DNA of 64,000 nt. It comes from an uncultured Pseudomonadota bacterium (GTDB lineage: Bacteria > Pseudomonadota > Gammaproteobacteria > Burkholderiales > SG8-39). Of the stretch, positions 50,696-59,470 are shown piece after piece; the first letter of the stretch is position 1; every line of letters starts with the position of its first letter. The stretch spans positions 1 through 64,000 of the forward strand of contig CAILKO010000066.1 of NCBI GenBank assembly GCA_903834835.1. The letters are read 5' to 3'. Made by a program: the position numbers and the translations under genes. The notes below the pieces were generated by a model. It saw only the letters and a program-made list of their open reading frames with translations. It made no database searches and was not told where the DNA came from.

Positions 50696-50865
50696 TCGCG
50701 ATACGACATGGTAAGCAGTCCATTTTATGCCCGCCGCCGGCGCGGCCAGCGTGTCTGATCCGTTCCGACCTGCGATACGGTCGAACGACGCCCGCTTGCG
50801 CAGGCTAGACTTGTATCGCCAATGCCGCCCCAGGGCGACAACAGCACCGCCCCCGGAGGAGGACT

Positions 50866-52587
50866 ATGAGCAAGGATTTCGATCTCGTCATACGCGGCGG
50901 TACGCTCGCAGATGGCAGTGGTGCAGAACTCCGGGAGGCCGATGTCGCAATCCGGGACGGCAGAATCGCCCAGGTCGGCCGCTTCGATGGATCCGGGACC
51001 GAAGAGATCGACGCCCGGGGCCTGCTGGTCACGCCGGGATTCGTCGACATACACACGCACTATGACGCCCAGGTAACCTGGGACGAGCGCTTCGCCCCCT
51101 CGTCCGATCATGGCGTCACGACCGTCCTGATGAGCAATTGCGGCATCGGTTTCGCACCGTGCCGCACCGAGCAGCGCGAACTCCTCATGAAGTTGATGGA
51201 GGGGATCGAGGACATTCCCGCACCGGTCATGGCCAAGGGCATTCCCTGGCAATGGGAAAGCTTTCCCGAGTTCATGGACTACCTCGCCACCCAGAGGCGG
51301 GACCTTGATTTCGCAGTCCAGGTGCCCCATGCGCCGGTCCGGGTCCATGTGATGGGAAAACGGGGCGCGCAACGTGAGCCCGCGACCGATACCGACATCC
51401 AGCATATGGCGGGCATCGTGCGCGAAGCGATGAAATCCGGCGCCTACGGCTTTTCCACCTCCCGAACCATGAATCACCGCCTCAAGGACGGCGCACTCGC
51501 CCCGACGATCACGGTGGCGGAGGAAGAGCTGCGTGCCCTGGCACTCGCCGTGCGCGATTCCGGCCGGGGCGTGCTGCAGATGGTCGACGATTTCCACGCC
51601 ACCAGCGAGGACGATTCGGCCGAGTTCGCCATGTGGGAGCGGCTGGTCGCAGGTTCCGGACGACCGATGTCCTTCAGCCTGACCCAGAGCAATGCCGCAC
51701 CCCAGCGCTGGCGCGCGCTGTTGCGGCTCATGGAACAGGCAAACGCCCGGGGCCACCGGATAAAGGGGCAGGTTTGTGCACGCGCCGTAGGCAGTCTCTA
51801 CGGCCTCGAACTCTCTAACCACCCGTTCACCGGCTGCCCGAGCTACGAACGCATCGCCGCGCTGCCGCTCGCCGCGCGCATCGCGGAAATGCGCAAGGCC
51901 GACACGCGAGCGCGCATCCTTGCGGAGCAGCCGGTCGGGCTGCCCGAGCGCCGCATGCTATCGAATCGCGCCGTGGACGCAATTTTCGAATTCGGCGATC
52001 CGCCCGATTACTGCCCGCCGGCGGACCGCACGCTGGAGCGCCGTGCCAGGGCGCTCGGCATCTCCGGTCTGGAACTCGCCTACGACCTTCTTACGCAGGG
52101 CGACGGAAATACCCTTTTCTACTATCCGGCCGCCAATTACGTCGACAGAAACTTCGATGCAGTCGAAGCCATGATGAATCATCCTGACAGCATCCTCGCG
52201 CTTGGCGACGGAGGGGCACACGTGGCACGCACCTGCGACGCGAGCCTTCCGACCTTCGTGCTTGCCTACTGGACCCGCGACCGCGCCGGTGCGCGCATGC
52301 CGATTGCAACCGCGGTGCGGCGCCTTGCCCGTGAGACAGCGGAACTCGTCGGGATGAGGGATCGCGGACTGGTCGCCCCGGGCCTCGTCGCCGACCTGAA
52401 TGTGATCGACTACGATCGACTGACCCTGCACGCGCCCCGCCCCGTGAAGGATCTGCCGACCGGGGCGACGCGGCTGTCGCAGAAGGCGACCGGCTATGTG
52501 GCGACCGTAAAGAGCGGTGAACTCATCTACCGCGAAGGCCAGCCAACCGGTGCGCTTCCGGGCCGCCTGCTGCGCTCGATTGCCTGA
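50866..52587 (+). CDS. N-acyl-D-amino-acid deacylase / D-aminoacylase-like amidohydrolase
   Basis: DLVIRGGTLADGSGAELREADVAIRDGRI, VTPGFVDIHTHYDAQVTWDE, ALGDGGAHVARTCDAS. Confidence 0.85.
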   Translation: MSKDFDLVIRGGTLADGSGAELREADVAIRDGRIAQVGRFDGSGTEEIDARGLLVTPGFVDIHTHYDAQVTWDERFAPSSDHGVTTVLMSNCGIGFAPCRTEQRELLMKLMEGIEDIPAPVMAKGIPWQWESFPEFMDYLATQRRDLDFAVQVPHAPVRVHVMGKRGAQREPATDTDIQHMAGIVREAMKSGAYGFSTSRTMNHRLKDGALAPTITVAEEELRALALAVRDSGRGVLQMVDDFHATSEDDSAEFAMWERLVAGSGRPMSFSLTQSNAAPQRWRALLRLMEQANARGHRIKGQVCARAVGSLYGLELSNHPFTGCPSYERIAALPLAARIAEMRKADTRARILAEQPVGLPERRMLSNRAVDAIFEFGDPPDYCPPADRTLERRARALGISGLELAYDLLTQGDGNTLFYYPAANYVDRNFDAVEAMMNHPDSILALGDGGAHVARTCDASLPTFVLAYWTRDRAGARMPIATAVRRLARETAELVGMRDRGLVAPGLVADLNVIDYDRLTLHAPRPVKDLPTGATRLSQKATGYVATVKSGELIYREGQPTGALPGRLLRSIA

Positions 52588-52599
52588 ACCAGCTCGCCG

Positions 52600-52941
52600 C
52601 TAGCGCTGCCGCAGTTCCCGGCTTGCGTCGTAGACATCGCGCCTGAGCCGCTCGCGCTCCTCCGGGCTCAAGCGGTTGCCGCCGTCCTCGCGTCGCATGC
52701 GTTCACCACGGTATTCATCCCGCGCGGAATTCACGTCCTCGCGCAGGCGTTGGCGCTCTTCCGGATTCATGCGTTGCTGCGCCGGCCAGCCGGCGCGTTC
52801 CTGGCGAGGTGCACGCTCGCGCGGTCCATGGCCCGGCTGGGAATAGGCAAGCAGCGGCAAGGCGCAGACGAACATGGCTGCAAGCGCCACGCGCCGCGCT
52901 GCCCGACCGCGCCTGAATGCCTGATTCACACGATTCTTCAC
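52600..52941 (-). CDS. small exported Arg/Glu-rich protein with two PEERxRLRxDV repeats
   Basis: Signal peptide; MNPEERQRLREDVNSARDEYR and LSPEERERLRRDVYDASRELR. Confidence 0.65.
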   Translation of the reverse strand: MKNRVNQAFRRGRAARRVALAAMFVCALPLLAYSQPGHGPRERAPRQERAGWPAQQRMNPEERQRLREDVNSARDEYRGERMRREDGGNRLSPEERERLRRDVYDASRELRQR

Positions 52942-53097
52942 GGTCGTTAGTATGCAGCACAGTCTCTATGCGGATCGCGCCAATGCTTGCATGCAAGCGC
53001 TGGTAATTTGTAACAATTCATGTCCGGCACCGACAGCAGCCTTGGCCGGCTTCGTCGGCCGTTACAACCAGGCGGCACCAGGGCTTATGCTTCCCAC

Positions 53098-53823
53098 ATG
53101 ACACAACTGAAGACAAGGCTACTGGTCGTGGACGACGACCAGAAACTACGCGAACTGCTGGTGCGCTATCTCGGCAGCCAGGGATACGAGGTCAAGGCCG
53201 TAGCCGATGCCGCTGGGATGGACCGCCAGCTGTCCCGGGAACGCTACGACCTGCTCGTGCTCGATCTCATGCTCCCGGGCGAGGATGGCCTGTCAATCTG
53301 CAGGCGGCTGCGCACAGCCGATCCCGCAGTCGCGATCGTCATGCTTACCGCGAAGGGAGACGAGGTCGACCGGATCGTCGGTCTGGAGATGGGCGCCGAC
53401 GACTACCTGCCCAAGCCCTTCAATCCGCGCGAACTCGTCGCCCGGATCAATGCCGTACTCAGGCGCCGCGCGCCGGCCGGCCCGCCGGGTGCGCCGGCCG
53501 AGGCCGAAGGCACCCACCTGTTCGGTGAGTTCGAACTGAATACCGCAACACGTACGCTTACCCACGCGGGCAAGCCTGTTTCGCTTACGACGGGAGAATT
53601 CGCCGTGCTGAAGGTTCTGGTTCGCCATGCACGCCAGCCCATGTCGCGCGACAAACTCATGGAGCTCGCGCGTGGTCGTGAATACGAGGTCTTCGACCGG
53701 TCCATCGACGTTCAGATTTCGCGCTTGCGCAAGATCATCGAGAAGAACCCGTCCCAGCCTCGCCATATCCAGACAGTCTGGGGCTTCGGCTACGTGTTCG
53801 TGCCCGACAGCGATACGCGCTGA
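53098..53823 (+). CDS. ompR: OmpR-family two-component response regulator
   Basis: RLLVVDDDQKLRELL, VLDLMLPGEDGL, winged-helix C-terminus. Confidence 0.88.
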   Translation: MTQLKTRLLVVDDDQKLRELLVRYLGSQGYEVKAVADAAGMDRQLSRERYDLLVLDLMLPGEDGLSICRRLRTADPAVAIVMLTAKGDEVDRIVGLEMGADDYLPKPFNPRELVARINAVLRRRAPAGPPGAPAEAEGTHLFGEFELNTATRTLTHAGKPVSLTTGEFAVLKVLVRHARQPMSRDKLMELARGREYEVFDRSIDVQISRLRKIIEKNPSQPRHIQTVWGFGYVFVPDSDTR

Positions 53824-55154
53824 TGCAGGCGCAGCGCTCCGTGGTTCTGCCGGACTCTCTCCTCGGACGAAGCTTCGTGCTGATTGCCCTGCTGCTGGTG
53901 TTTTCAGTGCTGGCGTCGTTTCAGATCTACCGCATTCACGAGCGCGAACCGCGCGCGAGAGAGCTCGCCCAGCAAACGATCTCCGTCGTCAATCTGACCC
54001 GGGCCGCGCTCGTGAATGCGGCCCCTGCCTCGCGGCGAAACCTGCTGCGCGAACTGAACGAACGCGAGGGAATCCGCGTATTCCCTTCCGTCGCCGGCGA
54101 GACGCTGAGCCCGCTTCCGGACGGCGCGCTGTTCAGCATGGTCTCCGACCGGGTGCGCAACGAGCTCGGATCAGGAACGCGCTTCGCGTTCTCGCGGGAT
54201 GCCGACCCGGGATTCTGGGTAAGTTTTTTCATCGACGGCGATGAATTCTGGGTAATGCTGCCGCGCGAGCGTCTGGAACCGGGTTTCGGTCTGGGCTGGC
54301 TCGGGTGGGGTATCGGCCTGTTCGCGATCGCGCTCGGCGGCGCCTGGCTCATCGCCGCACGTCTGACGCGCTCGCTTGCGGCGCTCTCGCACGCGGCTCT
54401 GCTGATCGGCCGCGGCGAATCGCCACCGCCGCTGACCGAATCCGGCCCGCGTGAGTTGCGTGCGGTATCGAGTGCTTTCAACCGGATGACGCGCGACCTC
54501 TCGGCGATCGAACGCGAGCGCGCCACCGTGCTCGCGGGGATCAGTCACGATCTGCGCACCCCGCTCTCCCGATTGCGGCTTGAACTCGAGATGAGCGGCG
54601 CCCAGGAACAGGCAGCCCGGGGCATGGCGAGTGATATCGAGGAGATCGACACCGTCATCGGCCAGTTTCTGGACTATGCGCGTGGCGAAGCAGAAGAAAC
54701 GTCCGAAACAAATCTCGACGAGCTGCTGGGCGAACTCGCAGAACATTACACAAGGCGCGCGGACGAGGTACAGTTCGTCCCCTGCGGAACTGGTGGCGTC
54801 CGCGTAGCACGCACCGCGGTAAGGCGGGCCGTTGCGAATCTGGTCGACAATGCCCTGCGGCATGCCGGAGGACCGGTCGAGGTCCGGATTCGGCAGGCGC
54901 TCGGCGAAACCTGGGTCGAGGTGCTTGACCGGGGGCCCGGAATCCCTGAATCCGAAGCCGACCGGATGAAGCTTCCGTTTACGCGCATGAATCCGGCGCG
55001 CAGCGGTACCGGCGGGTCGGGTCTCGGGCTCGCCATTGTGGAGCGCATCGCGCATCTGCACGGCGGTCGGCTCGAGCTTCTTCCGCGAGAAGGCGGCGGT
55101 CTTTGCGCGAGACTGGTGCTTGCCGCAGGAGTCAGGGCGACGCTGCAGGAGTAG
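53823..55154 (+). CDS. envZ: EnvZ-like sensor histidine kinase
   Basis: HAMP region, GISHDLRTPLSRLRLELEM H-box, DNALRHAGG N-box, GTGGSGLGLAIVERI G-box. Confidence 0.87.
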   Translation: MQAQRSVVLPDSLLGRSFVLIALLLVFSVLASFQIYRIHEREPRARELAQQTISVVNLTRAALVNAAPASRRNLLRELNEREGIRVFPSVAGETLSPLPDGALFSMVSDRVRNELGSGTRFAFSRDADPGFWVSFFIDGDEFWVMLPRERLEPGFGLGWLGWGIGLFAIALGGAWLIAARLTRSLAALSHAALLIGRGESPPPLTESGPRELRAVSSAFNRMTRDLSAIERERATVLAGISHDLRTPLSRLRLELEMSGAQEQAARGMASDIEEIDTVIGQFLDYARGEAEETSETNLDELLGELAEHYTRRADEVQFVPCGTGGVRVARTAVRRAVANLVDNALRHAGGPVEVRIRQALGETWVEVLDRGPGIPESEADRMKLPFTRMNPARSGTGGSGLGLAIVERIAHLHGGRLELLPREGGGLCARLVLAAGVRATLQE

Positions 55155-55194
55155 TGCTAGGCGCGGGAGATCCGCGGGAAAGACATAAGGAATC

Positions 55195-55833
55195 ATGAGC
55201 AGGCTTGAAAATCTGTTTGAAAAAAATCGCGCCTGGGCGGAACGTACTGCGCAGTCCGACCCGCGTTTTTTCACAAAACTCCTCTCGCAGCAGAACCCGG
55301 ACTACCTGTGGATAGGCTGTTCCGACAGTCGGGTGCCTGCAAACGAGATCGTCGACCTGCTGCCCGGTGAACTTTTTGTCCATCGCAACGTTGCGAACGT
55401 CGTGGTGCACACCGATCTCAATTGCCTCTCCGTTCTGCAATATGCCGTAGACGTGCTCAAGGTGGACCACGTGATCGTCTGCGGGCACTACGGCTGCGGC
55501 GGCGTGCAGGCCGCCATGCAGGACCGCCGCCTCGGCCTGATCGACAACTGGTTGCGCCACGTCCAGGACGTTGCCAACAAGCACCGCGAGAAGCTGCAGC
55601 GGACCCCGGGCGACGAAAGTCGCTTTCGGCGGCTGTGCGAACTGAACGTGATCGAGCAGGTGCTCAACGTGTGTCAGACCACCATCGTCCAGAACGCCTG
55701 GGAGCGCGGCGACACGCTCACCGTCCATGGCTGGATCTACGCGCTGTCCGACGGGCTGCTGCGCGACCTGCCACTGTGCGTCAGCAACCCAGCGGACCTT
55801 GCCGCAAGCTATGAGGACGCAGTGCGCGACTAG
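55195..55833 (+). CDS. can: beta-carbonic anhydrase
   Basis: WIGCSDSRVPANEI, CGHYGCGG. Confidence 0.94.
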   Translation: MSRLENLFEKNRAWAERTAQSDPRFFTKLLSQQNPDYLWIGCSDSRVPANEIVDLLPGELFVHRNVANVVVHTDLNCLSVLQYAVDVLKVDHVIVCGHYGCGGVQAAMQDRRLGLIDNWLRHVQDVANKHREKLQRTPGDESRFRRLCELNVIEQVLNVCQTTIVQNAWERGDTLTVHGWIYALSDGLLRDLPLCVSNPADLAASYEDAVRD

Positions 55834-55911
55834 CTGCGCCCGGCAGCGCGATACCGCACCGGCGCGTGACTGCTCCGGTACCCGACCCCACCCGTACAAA
55901 GGAACTCGACC

Positions 55912-56670
55912 GTGCAACTGAAAGACAAGGTAGCAATTATCACCGGTGCCGCGCGCGGCCTCGGGCGTGCCTACGCCGAAGCCATGGCCCGCGAGGGCGC
56001 GGCGGTCGCCGTGGGCGATGTGCGCGACTGCGACGCGACTGTCGCTGCGATACGCGAGGCGGGCGGACGTGCGATCGGCATGTCACTCGATGTCGCGAAG
56101 CTCGATTCCTGCAAGGCGCTTGCCGATGCCGCGATGCGCGAGTACGGACGCATCGACGCGCTCGTCAATAATGCCGCGCTCTATGGCGATCTGAAGGGTG
56201 GGCGTTTCGACCAGCTGTCGGAGGACCAGTGGGATCGAGTAATGCAGGTGAATATCAAGGGCGTGTGGAACTGCTGCCGCGCGGTGATCCCCCACATGCG
56301 GACGAACAAGGCGGGGTCGGTGATCAACATCTCCTCGCTTGCGCCCGTGTACGGCATGCCCTATGCGCTCGACTATTCGGTATCGAAGGGCGCGGTCATT
56401 GCGCTTACACGCTCATTGGCGCGCGAACTCGGTCGCGACTGGATCCGCGTCAATGCGATCGCGCCGTCGGCGGTCATGACCGAGGGCACGCGCGATTACT
56501 TCGGAGACAAGCTGGAGAAAGCGAGTCAGGTGATCGCCGCGGGCCAGACGCTGCAGCGCAATCTGCAGACCGAAGACCTGACCGGCACGGTGATCTACCT
56601 TGCCTCGGATGCGAGCCGCTTCGTCACGGGTCAGACCATCATGGTGGACGGCGGAACCGTTTTCCTCTGA
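55912..56670 (+). CDS. SDR family oxidoreductase
   Basis: KVAIITGAARGLGRAYAEAMA, YSVSKGAVIALTRSLARELG. Confidence 0.92.
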   Translation: MQLKDKVAIITGAARGLGRAYAEAMAREGAAVAVGDVRDCDATVAAIREAGGRAIGMSLDVAKLDSCKALADAAMREYGRIDALVNNAALYGDLKGGRFDQLSEDQWDRVMQVNIKGVWNCCRAVIPHMRTNKAGSVINISSLAPVYGMPYALDYSVSKGAVIALTRSLARELGRDWIRVNAIAPSAVMTEGTRDYFGDKLEKASQVIAAGQTLQRNLQTEDLTGTVIYLASDASRFVTGQTIMVDGGTVFL

Positions 56671-56692
56671 AACAGGCGATGAAACTCCGACC

Positions 56693-57226
56693 TCAGATCG
56701 GTATACGGGCGAGCGGCGTATAGACCGACGTACGCGGACCCTGGGTGGAACGCACGAGAATGATCTCGTTCTGGGGCCAGTCCGTGCAGGCTTCCCGGGG
56801 CAGTACCGCATCGACCGACGCGGAATCCGCTTTTCGCACGAGCGTCACATGCGGTACGAAGTTACGCGCTTCCAGCAGGAAATCTGCCTCGCGCAGCCCC
56901 TCCTCGAGCGCTCCCACCAACGCCGTCAGCCGGGGGGATGCAAGGCCCGGTGCCGCATAGACGATGCCCGCTTTTTCCCAATAGCGAATCTCCTCCAGCC
57001 TGAACAGCTCCTGACCGGCGCCATGACGCGTACGCAAAGCCCGCATGGCCGCTGCGACGGCCGCGTTGACACGCGGTGTCGGAACGCTCCCCAGAAAGGC
57101 CAGGGTGAGATGAAGGTTCTCCGGCGGCACCGCCCGTCCGCCGTATCGTCCCGAGAGCTCTACCGCGAGCGCGCCGAGGCTTGCGGCGAGCGCCGGCGAG
57201 GGCCACAGACCGAAGAACAACCTCAA
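56693..57226 (-). CDS. thpR: RNA 2',3'-cyclic phosphodiesterase (2'-5' RNA ligase family)
   Basis: RLFFGLWPS, ENLHLTLAFLGS and FVPHVTLVRK (two HxT motifs); TTG start proposed, ORF open to 57355. Confidence 0.82.
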   Translation of the reverse strand: MRLFFGLWPSPALAASLGALAVELSGRYGGRAVPPENLHLTLAFLGSVPTPRVNAAVAAAMRALRTRHGAGQELFRLEEIRYWEKAGIVYAAPGLASPRLTALVGALEEGLREADFLLEARNFVPHVTLVRKADSASVDAVLPREACTDWPQNEIILVRSTQGPRTSVYTPLARIPI

Positions 57227-57268
57227 CCCGCCTTCCCGGGTTCGTCCCTGTGCGCCTTGCCCGGACGA

Positions 57269-57288
57269 TGGTAACGTTTTCGTTACTA
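57269..57288. promoter_or_regulatory. inverted repeat TGGTAAC-N6-GTTACTA (copy 3)
   Basis: 7-6-7 repeat with one mismatch: tggtaac gttttc gttacta. Confidence 0.55.
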
Positions 57289-57351
57289 TATCGGGTCTCC
57301 GCCGGCCCGATCCCTGCCCTCTTCCTGTCGGTCTGCCCCCGGGCCGCGTGC

Positions 57352-57825
57352 TCATGCACGCTCCAGCAGCGCCACAGCCTGAGCCGCGATGCCTTCCCTG
57401 CGACCGGTGAAGCCGAGGTGTTCGGTCGTAGTCGCCTTCACATTCACCCGTCCGCGCTCGATGCCGAGATCGGCCTCGATATTGGAGACCATCTGCGAGA
57501 TGTGCGGCGCCAGACGCGGCGCCTGCGCGATCACCGTCGCGTCCAGATTTTCGATCCGGTAACCCAGCGCCCCGATCTTGCTGCCCACCTCGCGCAGCAG
57601 CAACCGGCTGTCCACATCCTTGTAGGTCGCGCTGCTGTCCGGAAAGTGGCGACCGATGTCCCCGAGTGCCGCAGCCCCTAGCAGTGCATCGCAGATCGCA
57701 TGCAGAAGCACATCTGCGTCCGAATGGCCGTCAAGACCGCGCTCATGCGGGATGTCCACCCCGCCCAGCACCAGCCGCCGTCCGGGAACCAGCGCATGCG
57801 CATCGTATCCCTGCCCTATTCTCAT
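57352..57825 (-). CDS. ispF: 2-C-methyl-D-erythritol 2,4-cyclodiphosphate synthase
   Basis: [52 protein letters not shown]. Confidence 0.96.
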   Translation of the reverse strand: MRIGQGYDAHALVPGRRLVLGGVDIPHERGLDGHSDADVLLHAICDALLGAAALGDIGRHFPDSSATYKDVDSRLLLREVGSKIGALGYRIENLDATVIAQAPRLAPHISQMVSNIEADLGIERGRVNVKATTTEHLGFTGRREGIAAQAVALLERA

Positions 57826-58544
57826 GTTGCTGCTCCCGATGCGCGCGCCGACAGGATCGATTCCGCGATTGCGAGATCCTCCGGCCAGGTCACTTTCAGA
57901 TTCTCCCCACTGCCCGTCACCAGGCGAGGGTGGAGCCCCATTGCTTCCAGTGCGCCCGCCTCGTCCGTCACCGGCCCGTCCGCCCTGCGCAGCGCTTCGG
58001 CGAGCGTGCCCGCTCGGAACATCTGAGGGGTCTGTGCCAGCCAGAGTCCGGACCGATCTTCCGTGCGGCCTACGCGCCGCGCGCCGCCGCAGGCAGCGTC
58101 CTCCTTCGCAGCGCGCTTTACGGTATCTGCGACCGGAATCGCGAGTATCCCCCCTACAGAGTCGCCTGCACAGGAGACGATCAGCCGATCTAGCGCCGAC
58201 GCGGGCAGGCAGGGGCGCGCCGCATCGTGGACCAGCACCCAGTCGTCGGCGTCGACCACAGACATGGTAGCGATCAGCCCGTTGTACACGCTGTCGCGAC
58301 GCGAGCCTCCCCCACAATAGAGTGGCTCCAGACGCGAGCCGAAAGCGCTCCAGTCCTCTTCGGCGAAGCGCCGGTCATCGGGCGACAGCACCACAAACAC
58401 TGTTTCAACAGGCTCGACGCACACCGCGCGCACCGCGTGCCAGAGCATGCTGCGCCCCGCGAGCGGCGCGTACTGTTTGGGCGCCCCAGCCTGTGAAAAG
58501 CGTGAGCCGCTTCCAGCGGCGGGAATCAATGCAAAGAAGGCCAC
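57822..58544 (-). CDS. ispD: 2-C-methyl-D-erythritol 4-phosphate cytidylyltransferase
   Basis: [56 protein letters not shown] start. Confidence 0.93.
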   Translation of the reverse strand: MAFFALIPAAGSGSRFSQAGAPKQYAPLAGRSMLWHAVRAVCVEPVETVFVVLSPDDRRFAEEDWSAFGSRLEPLYCGGGSRRDSVYNGLIATMSVVDADDWVLVHDAARPCLPASALDRLIVSCAGDSVGGILAIPVADTVKRAAKEDAACGGARRVGRTEDRSGLWLAQTPQMFRAGTLAEALRRADGPVTDEAGALEAMGLHPRLVTGSGENLKVTWPEDLAIAESILSARASGAAT

Positions 58545-58668
58545 GTCTGTTCTGAACCTGCCTGTCCGAGGGGGTGCCAGTGTGCCACGTGTCGCCGCTG
58601 CCGGCGTAAAGTGTGGACTGGCGCGGCCCTGATCCGGGGTAACACCGCGCGCACAAACCCGATCAGGC

Positions 58669-59319
58669 ATGGACATAGACAAGACCCCCAACCCTGCAGA
58701 CGCCCCGTCGACACAGGCGCCGCGCAAGCTTGTCTGCCTCGAAACCTACTGGGGAGATCACAACGGGCGCATGTTCCAGGACACCTCAGTCCTCCCCTTT
58801 CTTCAAGCGCTCGCCGGGCGACTGGACCCGCCGGTCGCGCTCGCCCACCGCCATGTGGAATCGCTCGCCCATCTTGCCCAGTACACCGCTCATCCAGACG
58901 GCATCCTGTGGCGCGATCCCGAGACCTTCGACGTGCCGGTGTTCTATCTCTCCTTCCACGGTTCCCCCGGCACGCTGAAGAGTGCGATGGAACGGCTCGA
59001 GCCTGCGATGGTCGTCAATGCGTTCCGCAACTGGGGGCGCAACTACCCGAACCTGGTGTACTTCTCCGCCTGCAGCGTGCTGGCGGGCGAGGAAGGCCGC
59101 AGCTTCGCGCAGGCGTTCCTCGCCGAATCGGGTTGTCGCGCGGTGCTCGGGTACGCAACGGATGTCGACTGGACCGAAAGCATGCTGATCGACCTTCTGT
59201 TCCTGAACCGCTTCTATCGCGACCCGGATCCCTGGGCAAATCTGGAGGCGATCCACGCATCGGTTCTGGAAGACTTCACGCCTGCGAGACGTCTCGGCTT
59301 CGAACTGCACCGGCCTTAG
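58669..59319 (+). CDS. CHAT/caspase-like domain protein (stand-alone)
   Basis: VFYLSFHGSPGT (His97) and LVYFSACSVLAGEEGRSFAQAFLAESGCRAVLGY (Cys135) match the His/Cys dyad pattern of CHAT/caspase-fold proteins. Confidence 0.65.
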   Translation: MDIDKTPNPADAPSTQAPRKLVCLETYWGDHNGRMFQDTSVLPFLQALAGRLDPPVALAHRHVESLAHLAQYTAHPDGILWRDPETFDVPVFYLSFHGSPGTLKSAMERLEPAMVVNAFRNWGRNYPNLVYFSACSVLAGEEGRSFAQAFLAESGCRAVLGYATDVDWTESMLIDLLFLNRFYRDPDPWANLEAIHASVLEDFTPARRLGFELHRP

Positions 59320-59349
59320 GCCGACCGCATCACCAGCGCAGCTGGCCGC

Positions 59350-59355
59350 TATAAT
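59350..59355 (+). promoter_or_regulatory. candidate -10 element
   Basis: Consensus TATAAT immediately upstream of the 59367 hairpin and the mfd leader; weak -35. Confidence 0.4.
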
Positions 59356-59366
59356 TCCTCCCGACG

Positions 59367-59408
59367 ACAACGCCGGAGAAGCTCTGCTTTTCCGGCGTTG
59401 TGCTTTTT
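59367..59408 (+). terminator. Rho-independent terminator/attenuator hairpin
   Basis: acaacgccggagaagc tct gcttttccggcgttgt followed by gctttttt; 16-bp stem. Confidence 0.85.
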
Positions 59409-59470
59409 TGAATTCGCGGACGACACACACTGGATCCGTAGGCTGCGTTATCTCGCGGCACCATCGCCGA

